From assembly GCA_024402455.1 (NCBI GenBank), contig JAKSTS010000008.1, forward strand, positions 1 to 32,846: 32,846 bases of DNA. Reading direction: 5' to 3'. Both the position numbers and the translations under genes were made by a program. A model generated the notes under the pieces. It saw only the letters and a program-made list of their open reading frames with translations. It was not told the origin of the DNA and ran no database searches. Source of the DNA: Treponemataceae bacterium. GTDB taxonomy: Bacteria > Spirochaetota > Spirochaetia > Treponematales > Treponemataceae. Below, in pieces: positions 1-6,459 of this stretch. The stretch's first letter is position 1. Every line of letters starts with the position of its first letter.

Positions 1-774
1 GCAATGTATGCGCCGGCAATTGCCGCTCAATTCAGGGCAGCTCCTGGTCAGCTTGAAGGTGCATTAATTCAGGCCGGTTTTTCAAAAGTCTGGGAAGTTG
101 CACTTGGTGCAGATATTACCGCCGACAAAGAAGCACACGAATTTGAAGAAAGAATGAACAAGAACGAAAAGCTCATGACAACTTCATGCTGCCCTGCATA
201 TGTCCGTGCCGTTCACATTCATGTTCCAGAACTTTCACCGTGTATTTCGGACACAAAAAGCCCGATGCATTACACCGCAGAACTTGCAAAAAAAGAAGAC
301 CCAGATTGTGTAAGCGTATTTATCGGTCCATGTCTTGCAAAACGCCGCGAAGGATTTGATGACGAACTTGTTGATTATGTTCTTTCTGTAGAAGAGCTTG
401 GTGCACTCTTTATTGCAAAAGAAATAGATGTTGCAAACCAGGAAGCAAAAGTTGCTGACCAGATTCCGACAGCTTCTGCAAGAAATTTTGCAATTACGGG
501 CGGTGTAGCTGATTCTGTAAAAATAAGGCTGAAAGATCCTTCTATCCTAAAACCAGCAGTCATTAACGGTTTGAATAAAGCCGGAATGAAACAGCTTGCA
601 TCATACGGCAAAATTCAGACAGGTGCAGTAAAACAGACCGAAATAGATCCAAATCTTGTTGAAGTCATGGCCTGCGAAGGCGGCTGCATTGCAGGACCTG
701 GAGTTGTAACAAATCCAAAAGTTGCAGCCATTCAGCTGAAAAAATATGTCGAAGCAGGAATTCAAGGGAAATAA
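1..774 (+). CDS. [FeFe]-hydrogenase catalytic (H-cluster) domain protein, 5'-truncated by window
   Basis: The reading frame is open from base 1, so the N-terminus lies outside the window. Counting from the first Met in view (base 4), the three H-cluster motifs are visible: L1 TSCCPAY (residues 60-66), L2 GPCLAKRRE (108-116) and L3 EVMACEGGCIAGPG (220-233). Their four cysteines would bind the [4Fe-4S] subcluster and bridge the diiron site. The cysteine preceding the ligand in L1, used for proton transfer in catalytic enzymes, is present. Two positions differ from prototypical hydrogenases: L2 has Gly where MPC is usual, and L1 ends in Tyr rather than Trp. The protein stops right after the H-domain, with no C-terminal PAS domain. 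From family knowledge, such changes are seen in putative sensory or regulatory [FeFe] hydrogenases. Whether this one makes H2 or senses it cannot be decided here. Any N-terminal ferredoxin domains are unseen. Confidence 0.9.
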   Translation, partial: AMYAPAIAAQFRAAPGQLEGALIQAGFSKVWEVALGADITADKEAHEFEERMNKNEKLMTTSCCPAYVRAVHIHVPELSPCISDTKSPMHYTAELAKKEDPDCVSVFIGPCLAKRREGFDDELVDYVLSVEELGALFIAKEIDVANQEAKVADQIPTASARNFAITGGVADSVKIRLKDPSILKPAVINGLNKAGMKQLASYGKIQTGAVKQTEIDPNLVEVMACEGGCIAGPGVVTNPKVAAIQLKKYVEAGIQGK

Positions 775-829
775 ACAGTTCCCGGTAAAACGCACCGGAA
801 TATCGTTCTTTATCATAAGACATAACAGT

Positions 830-878
830 CAGGTTTCATGCCATTTTATATGACCAGAAAGTCTTGGCATGAAACCTG
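830..878 (+). repeat. 14-bp perfect inverted repeat after the hydrogenase gene
   Basis: CAGGTTTCATGCCA (830-843) pairs perfectly with 865-878. The 21-nt loop holds a small GAC/GTC stem (852-854 with 861-863). It starts 55 nt after the hydrogenase stop. There is no T-run after it, so it is not a canonical intrinsic terminator. It may protect the transcript 3' end or act with another factor. Confidence 0.6.
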
Positions 879-900
879 GCGCATAAACAAACCTTGAAAC

Positions 901-943
901 AAAAAAAGGCAGCCCTGAAGTTTTTTAAAACCGAAAGGCTGCC
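901..943 (-). terminator. Rho-independent terminator of the small lipoprotein gene
   Basis: GGCAGCC (908-914) pairs with GGCTGCC (937-943). On the minus strand the stem is followed by seven T (complement of 901-907). It lies 32 nt downstream of the minus-strand lipoprotein stop, the right position and orientation for an intrinsic terminator. Confidence 0.8.
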
Positions 944-975
944 ATTTTGTATCAAAACATTAAGATTATAACAGA

Positions 976-1287
976 TTAGTCATTAAATTTAATTGCAATG
1001 CCAGACATTTTGTATGACTTTTTAATGAATACAAAATAATTTGTGCTTTCAACATCTACGATAATATTTACAACATCATCTGTACCTGGAAATCTGCGCT
1101 TTGCTTCTTCGAGAAGAACAAGGTAACCAGATTTTTCTGAATCTGTTGTAATTGTTACACGTCCCAAAATTGTACAGTTTTCAGGGAAAGCAGTTGAAGA
1201 TGTTATAGGACTTGTTGACTTGCAGCTTGTAAAAAGCGAAACCAAAAGAACTGCCATAATTGCAAGTAATACACCATGTTTTTTCAT
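976..1287 (-). CDS. Small lipoprotein of unknown function (103 aa)
   Basis: The N-terminus is a lipoprotein signal: MKK, a hydrophobic stretch of about 14 residues, then lipobox LFTSC with the acylated Cys at position 22. The mature protein is about 80 residues: a Ser/Thr-rich linker, then a compact alpha/beta-looking domain with ILGRVTI, an amphipathic LLEEAKRRFPG and DDVVNIIVDV. This resembles small bacterial domains of the form G-(x)-A-K-(x)-G-(x)-DAVVNV, but no named family is claimed. AGGAGAT sits 6 nt upstream of the ATG. The gene stands alone, with its own minus-strand promoter (1370-1398) and terminator (901-943). A 6-bp hairpin (CTGTGC/GCACAG, 1315-1333) lies in the leader just upstream of the ribosome binding site. 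Predicted to be membrane-anchored and facing the periplasm. Confidence 0.8.
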   Translation of the reverse strand: MKKHGVLLAIMAVLLVSLFTSCKSTSPITSSTAFPENCTILGRVTITTDSEKSGYLVLLEEAKRRFPGTDDVVNIIVDVESTNYFVFIKKSYKMSGIAIKFND

Positions 1288-1369
1288 TGTTATATCTCCT
1301 GTCTATAAAAACGCCTGTGCAAAAACAGCACAGCAATTTTATATATAATAAATAATAAAAATATAAAGA

Positions 1370-1398
1370 ATTATAAATGGTTTTCCGTCATAGTTCAA
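1370..1398 (-). promoter_or_regulatory. Sigma-70-type promoter for the small lipoprotein gene
   Basis: On the minus strand, TTGAAC (complement of 1393-1398) and TATAAT (complement of 1370-1375) are separated by exactly 17 nt. Expected transcription start is near 1363, giving a leader of about 75 nt. Confidence 0.65.
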
Positions 1399-1634
1399 GA
1401 TTTTTCATTAATGCTGTGTAAATTCAACAAAAAATAACACATTTTTCAGTATATATAACTCAATGCTGAATATTGCAGCAGGTTAATGCCTGCAACGGCA
1501 TGCACTGTACCGTGCATATTGTGCATATTAAAGCCTTGTTTTGAAAAAAAACTGAATGGCGCAGACTGGCTCAAGTTTACAATGCAGCAAAAACTATGCT
1601 TTGCACTTTAATGCAAAAGAACGCAAACTTTGCA

Positions 1635-1650
1635 AAATATTGCAATATTT
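1635..1650. promoter_or_regulatory. 16-bp perfect palindrome overlapping the -35 of the transporter promoter (candidate operator)
   Basis: AAATATTG followed directly by its reverse complement CAATATTT. It covers the -35 hexamer TTGCAA at 1640-1645, where a dimeric repressor would block RNA polymerase. TTTGCA-type half sites recur at about 1600, 1630 and 1668. Operator function is inference. Confidence 0.45.
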
Positions 1651-1668
1651 GTATTTATTCGTTATACT
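1640..1668 (+). promoter_or_regulatory. Sigma-70-type promoter placing transcription start at the ATG
   Basis: TTGCAA (1640-1645), a 17-nt spacer, TATACT (1663-1668). The usual start distance of 6-9 nt after the -10 falls on 1674-1677, which includes the A of the ATG at 1676. There is no Shine-Dalgarno upstream of that ATG, consistent with a leaderless mRNA. Confidence 0.5.
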
Positions 1669-1675
1669 TTGCACC

Positions 1676-3025
1676 ATGTTAGCACAAATATTAGCTGTTT
1701 CAATTTTTGTCGTAATGTTTATGCTCATCATTTTTGAAATTTTTGAGCGACACTACATTACTTTGGTTTGCGGTGCACTGACACTGCTTTTAGTTTTCGG
1801 ACTCGGCATGAGAAGCATGACCGCAATTGTAGATACGCTTAATGTAAAAAGCATTTTTACGCTTGGTTTCTGGTATGCGGCAGGTCATGCAGAAGAATCA
1901 TCAAGCGGCATTAACTGGGCAACAATCATTTTTATTGCCGGAATGATGGTTATGGTTGAAGGAATGGCGCGTGTCGGCTTTTTCCGCTGGCTCTGCATGC
2001 GTCTTGCAAAAGCTGTTAAATATCAGATTATTCCTATTTTCATTACTTTCATGCTTATGTCTGCAGTTCTTGCAATGTTCATTGACTCAATTACAGTCAT
2101 TCTGTTTCTTGCAGCCGTTACTGTTGAATTAAGCCAGCTTTTAAAATTCAACCCGATTCCAATGATTCTTTCTGAAATTTTCTGTGCAAACCTTGGTGGA
2201 AGCGCAACAATGTGCGGTGACCCGCCAAACATTATTATTGGAACTTCTTTCGGCTATTCATTTGCAGATTTTATCTGCAATACTGGTGCCATGGCAGGAA
2301 TAAGCCTTATTTTTACACTTTTCTTTTTCTTTTTTGCATTCAGAAAAGATTTAAAAACAACAGAACAGGTTGATACTTCAAAGTTTCCTACACCAGAAAG
2401 CGCAATTAAAGACAAAAAAGGCTTTGTCATCAGCACAATCATCTTTTTAATTGCAATCGTGCTTCTTGTTACACACGCAACAACAGGTCTTACAGTTGCA
2501 ACAATCGGTGTTTTTATTGCCGTCATTACGCTTGTAACTTCTGCAAAATATATTCCGGAACTGCTTTCAAAAGTTGATTATAAAACGCTTTTGTTCTTTA
2601 TCGGTCTTTTCATTGTAGTCGGTGGTCTTGAACAGACAGGAATTCTTGAAATTGTTGCAAGTTTTATTGGCAAAATTTCAGGTGGTAACGTATACTTAAT
2701 GTTAGCCATTATCATTTGGGTCAGCGCAATTGCAAGTGCATTTGTTGACAACATTCCGTTCGCAGCAACAATGATTCCGGTTATTCAATCACTGGCTGCT
2801 ACAACAGGTGTAAGTCTTTCAACAATGACATGGTCTCTTGCAATGGGAACAGATATCGGCGGCAGTGCAACACCAATCGGTGCAAGTGCAAATGTCGTAG
2901 GTACATCAGTTGCTGCAAAAGCCGGTTACCCTGTCAGCTGGGGCGTATACTGTAAAAAAGCCGTTCCTGCGACGATAATTGTAATGGCAATTTGTACAGC
3001 CAGCATCTTTATAAGATATCTGTGA
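1676..3025 (+). CDS. ArsB/NhaD-type ion transporter (SLC13/citrate-transporter-like permease)
   Basis: A polytopic inner-membrane protein of about 449 residues with 11-13 hydrophobic segments, the family's usual size. Two inverted-topology halves each carry the signature re-entrant loop: GGSATMCGDPPNIIIG (about residue 172) and TDIGGSATPIGASANVVG (about residue 391). These mark the ion transporter superfamily that includes NhaD Na+/H+ antiporters, ArsB and divalent-anion transporters; the substrate cannot be read from sequence. I chose the ATG at 1676 because it opens the conserved hydrophobic start MLAQILAVSIFVVMFML. An alternative ATG at 1556 adds 40 residues of atypical sequence. A promoter ends 7 nt before 1676, so the mRNA may be leaderless. 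The stop is 14 nt before the cytidylate-kinase-like gene, implying co-transcription. Confidence 0.85.
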   Translation: MLAQILAVSIFVVMFMLIIFEIFERHYITLVCGALTLLLVFGLGMRSMTAIVDTLNVKSIFTLGFWYAAGHAEESSSGINWATIIFIAGMMVMVEGMARVGFFRWLCMRLAKAVKYQIIPIFITFMLMSAVLAMFIDSITVILFLAAVTVELSQLLKFNPIPMILSEIFCANLGGSATMCGDPPNIIIGTSFGYSFADFICNTGAMAGISLIFTLFFFFFAFRKDLKTTEQVDTSKFPTPESAIKDKKGFVISTIIFLIAIVLLVTHATTGLTVATIGVFIAVITLVTSAKYIPELLSKVDYKTLLFFIGLFIVVGGLEQTGILEIVASFIGKISGGNVYLMLAIIIWVSAIASAFVDNIPFAATMIPVIQSLAATTGVSLSTMTWSLAMGTDIGGSATPIGASANVVGTSVAAKAGYPVSWGVYCKKAVPATIIVMAICTASIFIRYL

Positions 3026-3039
3026 TTGACGGAGAAATT

Positions 3040-3642
3040 ATGGGTAAACAAGTAATCATTTCAGTTGGTCGTGAATACGGAAGCGCAGGTCACTTAATAG
3101 CCGATCTTCTGGCAAAAAAATTGAACATGGAACTTTATGACAGAAACCTTCTTGATGAGGTTGCTGATGTAAAACATGTGGACACAAACAATTTATCTAA
3201 ATATGACGAAAAACCGCGTCATTTTTTTGTCAGCCGCACTGTCAAAGGATATTCTAATTCTCCTGAAGAAAATGTTGCACAGCTTCAGCTGGCACTTTTA
3301 AAATCAAAAGCCGCAGACGGCGATTCATTTGTAATTGTCGGACGCTGTGCAGACGATTTGTTCCGCGGAATGGATAATTTCATTTCTGTTTTTATCTATG
3401 CAGACAGAGATGCACGCATCAAGAGAATTCTTGAACGCCATCCAAATCTCAACGAAAAACAGGCAGTCAAAAAAATTGAACGCCACGACAAAAACAGAGC
3501 TGCTTACCACAATTATTTTTCAAAAGGCGGCAAATGGGGCGAAAAATCAAATTATGACCTGTGCGTAAATTCAACCAGACTTGGAATTGAAGGAACAGTT
3601 GACTTTTTGTGCAGTTATGTTCAGCAGAGATTAAATAAATAA
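3040..3642 (+). CDS. Cytidylate kinase-like family protein (200 aa)
   Basis: The protein opens GKQVIISVGREYGSAGHLIA, the modified P-loop of the cytidylate kinase-like family (GREYGSGG pattern), followed by AKKLNMELYDRNLL, the usual second helix and strand. VIVGRCADDLF (about residues 104-114) and an Arg-rich lid (RDARIKRILERHP) match the nucleoside-monophosphate-kinase fold. Members are predicted ATP-dependent phosphotransferases; most have no proven substrate, and they differ from the housekeeping Cmk. The start is set by GGAGA (3030-3034) ahead of the ATG at 3040; an upstream in-frame start at 2992 would overlap the transporter gene and lacks such a site. It follows the transporter by 14 nt and ends at a strong terminator, so it is the second gene of a two-gene operon. 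Confidence 0.85.
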   Translation: MGKQVIISVGREYGSAGHLIADLLAKKLNMELYDRNLLDEVADVKHVDTNNLSKYDEKPRHFFVSRTVKGYSNSPEENVAQLQLALLKSKAADGDSFVIVGRCADDLFRGMDNFISVFIYADRDARIKRILERHPNLNEKQAVKKIERHDKNRAAYHNYFSKGGKWGEKSNYDLCVNSTRLGIEGTVDFLCSYVQQRLNK

Positions 3643-3669
3643 TCCTGCACATATTTATGATATTTGAAA

Positions 3670-3700
3670 AGCACCAGCATTAGCGCTGGTGCTTTTTTTT
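3670..3700 (+). terminator. Rho-independent terminator after the transporter/kinase operon
   Basis: AGCACCAGC (3670-3678) pairs perfectly with GCTGGTGCT (3685-3693), 6-nt loop, followed by a run of T to 3700. It is 28 nt past the kinase stop. Confidence 0.92.
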
Positions 3701-3833
3701 GTGTCCAAACCACATTTTCTACAGAACAGCCCTGCGGAATTTCACAAAATCAATTCCAGAAAAACATCGGTGTATTGAAAACTCCGCACGAACCAAAAAT
3801 ACGAAACAATAATTTAAAAAACGTTCTAAAAAG

Positions 3834-3862
3834 TTGTAATATTAAAGTTTTGGGTCTATAAT
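3834..3862 (+). promoter_or_regulatory. Sigma-70-type promoter for the diguanylate cyclase gene
   Basis: TTGTAA (3834-3839), 17-nt spacer, consensus TATAAT (3857-3862). Transcription should start near 3869, leaving a leader of about 50 nt before the ATG at 3918. Confidence 0.7.
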
Positions 3863-3917
3863 TTTATATGTACCGTTTTGATATTTTCACTAATATTTTA
3901 CAATCAGAGAGAATTAC

Positions 3918-4964
3918 ATGAAAGACAGAAAATATTTTGATGACAAATTCGATTTTTACAAAAAACTGCAGTTTTATACCGTTATCGTAGCTTGTCTTTC
4001 AAATTTGATGTACATATCATCAGATTTTGATATTTTGGGCGGTTTCAATCAAAAAATTTTAATCTGCCGGCTTATTCCAATTGCTTTTCTGCCGGTTTAT
4101 ATAATTCTTTTTGGATACACAAATTTAAGCACTTATTTTAAACAGTTTCTGTCATTTTTTGCCTTTCACCTGCAGCACATAACCACAATTGTAAGCTGTT
4201 ATTATCTTGGTCACACAAACCATGTCTGCGAAGGCAATATTACTTTTATGCTTGTAATTTTTGTCTTAGGTATTTGCAGCAACATAAAATTTGCATCAGT
4301 CAGCATGGCCTTGTTCTGGACATGCTTTCTTGCATCTTCTTCATTTATACAGTACCAGGAACTGTCTGTTACGGTTACAAACATGCTGCCTGTTGCAATT
4401 TCCATCATGATTTTGCTAATGCCGCTGAATAATACATACACCAAGCAATATGAATACAGAAACCAGGTAAATTTTCTTGCATATCACGACTGGCTTACAA
4501 GGCTTTACAGTCGGAATGCACTGCAGCTTTTCTGCTATGAAAACACCACAATTTTAACACGGCAGAATGTCAGCATTGCAATTATTGATATTGATAACTT
4601 CAAAAAAATAAATGACTCAAAAGGTCATACATACGGCGATCAATGCCTTGAACTGCTCGCAGACATCATCAGGAACATTCTTTCTAAAAGCGATTTTGCA
4701 ATGCGCTGGGGCGGCGAGGAATTTGTTCTCGTCATAAACAGAAAATCAAACCCGTTTGAAACAGCAGAACGCATCCGTGAACAGATTCATGCACAGACAG
4801 ATTTTACTGTTTCAATTGGTCTTGCACGATATACAGGACAGGCACTCGAGCAGGACGTAATGAAAGCCGATGAAGCCCTTTATTACGCAAAATATCATGG
4901 CAAGAACCAGACAATTGAATACGAAAAACTCCCTGAATTAACAAATACTGAACACGAAGAATAA
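3918..4964 (+). CDS. Membrane-bound diguanylate cyclase (GGDEF domain)
   Basis: 348 residues. The first 170 or so contain about six hydrophobic segments (for example ILICRLIPIAFLPVYIILFG), forming a membrane sensor region of no recognised named type. The GGDEF domain follows: entry motif DWLTRLYSRN (about 190-200), metal/GTP motif IDIDNFKKIND, active site GGEEF at 265-269, and the late motif VSIGLARY plus ADEALYYAKYHGKNQ. All catalytic elements are intact, so it should make cyclic di-GMP from two GTP. The inhibitory I-site RxxD five residues before GGEEF is degenerate: Ser254 replaces Arg, with Asp257 kept. Classical product inhibition is therefore probably lost. GAGAG lies about 7 nt before the ATG. 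The gene is monocistronic, with its own promoter and a following 12-bp inverted repeat. Confidence 0.93.
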   Translation: MKDRKYFDDKFDFYKKLQFYTVIVACLSNLMYISSDFDILGGFNQKILICRLIPIAFLPVYIILFGYTNLSTYFKQFLSFFAFHLQHITTIVSCYYLGHTNHVCEGNITFMLVIFVLGICSNIKFASVSMALFWTCFLASSSFIQYQELSVTVTNMLPVAISIMILLMPLNNTYTKQYEYRNQVNFLAYHDWLTRLYSRNALQLFCYENTTILTRQNVSIAIIDIDNFKKINDSKGHTYGDQCLELLADIIRNILSKSDFAMRWGGEEFVLVINRKSNPFETAERIREQIHAQTDFTVSIGLARYTGQALEQDVMKADEALYYAKYHGKNQTIEYEKLPELTNTEHEE

Positions 4965-4968
4965 TTCA

Positions 4969-5010
4969 TTTTCAGAGATTTCTTTTTTAATTAAATGGAA
5001 TCTCTGAAAA
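4969..5010. repeat. 12-bp inverted repeat downstream of the diguanylate cyclase gene
   Basis: TTTTCAGAGATT (4969-4980) pairs perfectly with AATCTCTGAAAA (4999-5010), 18-nt loop. It begins 5 nt after the stop codon. The U side precedes the stem rather than following it, so it is not a standard terminator, though it may still end or protect the transcript. Confidence 0.6.
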
Positions 5011-5037
5011 AGGGGCTGATTAAATAGTTTAATTCAT

Positions 5038-5113
5038 AGTGTCATCCTGAATTTAGTTCAGGATCTATACGCTATATATAGTATAGATGCCGAACTAAAT
5101 TCGGCATGACAAT
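5038..5113. repeat. REP-like double-hairpin palindromic element
   Basis: Two arms, 5038-5070 and 5081-5113, form a 33-position imperfect inverted repeat (four mismatches and one G-T). Each arm is itself a perfect 8-bp hairpin with a 5-nt loop: ATCCTGAA/TTCAGGAT (5044-5064) and ATGCCGAA/TTCGGCAT (5087-5107). Three of the mismatches and the wobble between the long arms fall at positions where each small hairpin keeps its own pairing. The layout resembles REP/BIME or miniature palindromic mobile elements. The motif TGTCATCCTGAA...TTCAGGATCT is similar to intergenic repeats seen in several bacterial phyla. Confidence 0.65.
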
Positions 5114-5216
5114 TCTTTTTAGACAACCCAGCACAAAATTAACGTTGCTGATATTTGACTGACATATATTATCAAAACTTACAAGATTTTTCCCTTCATC
5201 TGATTTTTTTCACATG

Positions 5217-5245
5217 TTGAGCAAACCTTTAAAATGCGCTATAGT
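5217..5245 (+). promoter_or_regulatory. Sigma-70-type promoter for gmd-fcl-rnhA
   Basis: TTGAGC (5217-5222), 17-nt spacer, TATAGT (5240-5245). It predicts transcription from about 5252 and a leader of about 125 nt before gmd. Confidence 0.6.
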
Positions 5246-5376
5246 CTTAGAACTGCTGTATTTAGCTTTTAAAACAAATTTTTAAATGCTGCTTAATAAG
5301 TTCAAGTCACAAAGAATCTTTTCAGGCAGACTTAGAAAATTGCTCAAAGAATTCTATTTTTTTTAAGGAAATATAA

Positions 5377-6456
5377 ATGGGAAAAGTTGCATTAATCACT
5401 GGAATTACAGGTCAAGACGGTTCATATCTTGCAGAATTTCTTCTCGACAAAGGTTATGACGTTCACGGAATCATCCGCCGCTCTTCATCTTTTAACACGG
5501 GTCGAATCGAACATCTTTATATAGATGACTTAATCGAAGACATTCACAAAGACCGCCGTGTTCACCTTCATTATGGCGACATGACAGATTCAATGAGCAT
5601 TACACGGCTTATAAGAGAAATTCAGCCGACTGAAATTTATAATCTTGCAGCACAATCACATGTAAAAGTTTCATTCGAAGTTCCTGAATATACAGCAGAT
5701 GCTGACGCAGTCGGAACACTTCGCATTCTCGAAGCCGTACGTTTTTTGGGCTTAGAAAAAAAATGCCGCATTTATCAGGCTTCAACATCTGAACTTTTCG
5801 GCAAAGTACAGGAAGTACCTCAAAAAGAAACGACACCATTTTATCCAACTTCGCCTTATGCCGTTGCAAAACAATATGGTTTCTGGATTACACGCAACTA
5901 CCGCGATGCATACGGAATGTTTGCTGCAAACGGCATTCTTTTTAACCACGAAAGCGAACGCCGTGGCGAAACATTCGTTACACGCAAAATTACACTTGCA
6001 GCTTCACGCATTGCACACGGCTACCAGAAAAAGCTTTATCTTGGCAATTTGAACGCACTGCGTGACTGGGGCTATGCAAAAGATTATGTAGAATGCATGT
6101 GGCTCATTCTTCAGCATGAAAAACCGGAAGACTTTGTAATTGCAACAGGAGAACAGTATTCCGTAAGAGATTTCTGTAAACTTGCATTTAAAGAAGCAGG
6201 CATTGAGCTTGAATTTAAAGGCGAAGGCGTAAACGAAAAAGGCTACGACAAAAAAACAGGCAACGTTCTTGTAGAAGTTGACCCTGCATATTTTAGACCT
6301 TCAGAAGTAGAGACACTGCTCGGCGACCCGTCAAAAGCAAAAGCCGTTTTGGGCTGGAACCCAAGAAAAACATCTTTTGAACAGCTTGTTAAATTAATGA
6401 TGAAACATGACATGGAATTTGTAAAAAAAGACCATGACGCAAAAGTAAAAGGCTAA
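5377..6456 (+). CDS. gmd: GDP-mannose 4,6-dehydratase
   Basis: 359 residues, slightly shorter than the roughly 370 of E. coli Gmd. An extended short-chain dehydrogenase: the NADP-binding glycine motif [15 protein letters not shown] opens the protein, followed by [18 protein letters not shown], a Gmd hallmark. The catalytic Thr and Glu lie in STSELFG, and the Tyr/Lys pair in YAVAKQY. It oxidises and dehydrates GDP-D-mannose to GDP-4-keto-6-deoxy-D-mannose, the first committed step of GDP-L-fucose synthesis, in the cytoplasm. AAGGAAAT precedes the ATG. It is the first gene of an operon with fcl (3-nt gap) and rnhA. The product presumably feeds surface glycan or glycoprotein synthesis; no glycosyltransferase gene is in the window. 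Confidence 0.97.
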   Translation: MGKVALITGITGQDGSYLAEFLLDKGYDVHGIIRRSSSFNTGRIEHLYIDDLIEDIHKDRRVHLHYGDMTDSMSITRLIREIQPTEIYNLAAQSHVKVSFEVPEYTADADAVGTLRILEAVRFLGLEKKCRIYQASTSELFGKVQEVPQKETTPFYPTSPYAVAKQYGFWITRNYRDAYGMFAANGILFNHESERRGETFVTRKITLAASRIAHGYQKKLYLGNLNALRDWGYAKDYVECMWLILQHEKPEDFVIATGEQYSVRDFCKLAFKEAGIELEFKGEGVNEKGYDKKTGNVLVEVDPAYFRPSEVETLLGDPSKAKAVLGWNPRKTSFEQLVKLMMKHDMEFVKKDHDAKVKG

Positions 6457-6459
6457 AAA

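Larger units (their letters stand above)
1288..1675. other. Intergenic region between the lipoprotein gene and the ion transporter
   Basis: This 388-nt stretch separates divergent genes. The left part carries the minus-strand promoter. From about 1478 it holds stacked symmetrical elements: a GCAGG/CCTGC hairpin (1478-1493), an ATGCAC/GTGCAT inverted repeat (1500-1517), a tandem duplication of GTGCATATT (1512-1529), a 16-bp perfect palindrome (1635-1650) and the plus-strand promoter (1640-1668). An in-frame ATG at 1556 would extend the transporter by 40 residues. That extension has no Shine-Dalgarno and a composition unlike the rest of the protein, so it is treated as non-coding. Confidence 0.6.
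4965..5376. other. Intergenic region upstream of the GDP-fucose operon
   Basis: This 412-nt gap holds the inverted repeat at 4969-5010, the double hairpin at 5038-5113, and the gmd promoter at 5217-5245. The roughly 125-nt gmd leader (5252-5376) shows no riboswitch I recognise. No coding sequence was found. Confidence 0.6.

Noticed and set aside
1556..1675. N-terminal extension of the ion transporter from an ATG at 1556
   Set aside because: No Shine-Dalgarno, composition unlike the membrane protein, and a well-formed promoter lies inside it. Kept only as an alternative start.
3664..3861. 65-codon plus-strand frame after the kinase gene
   Set aside because: It begins inside the terminator stem, has no ribosome binding site and no protein-like pattern, and runs into the promoter of the diguanylate cyclase gene.
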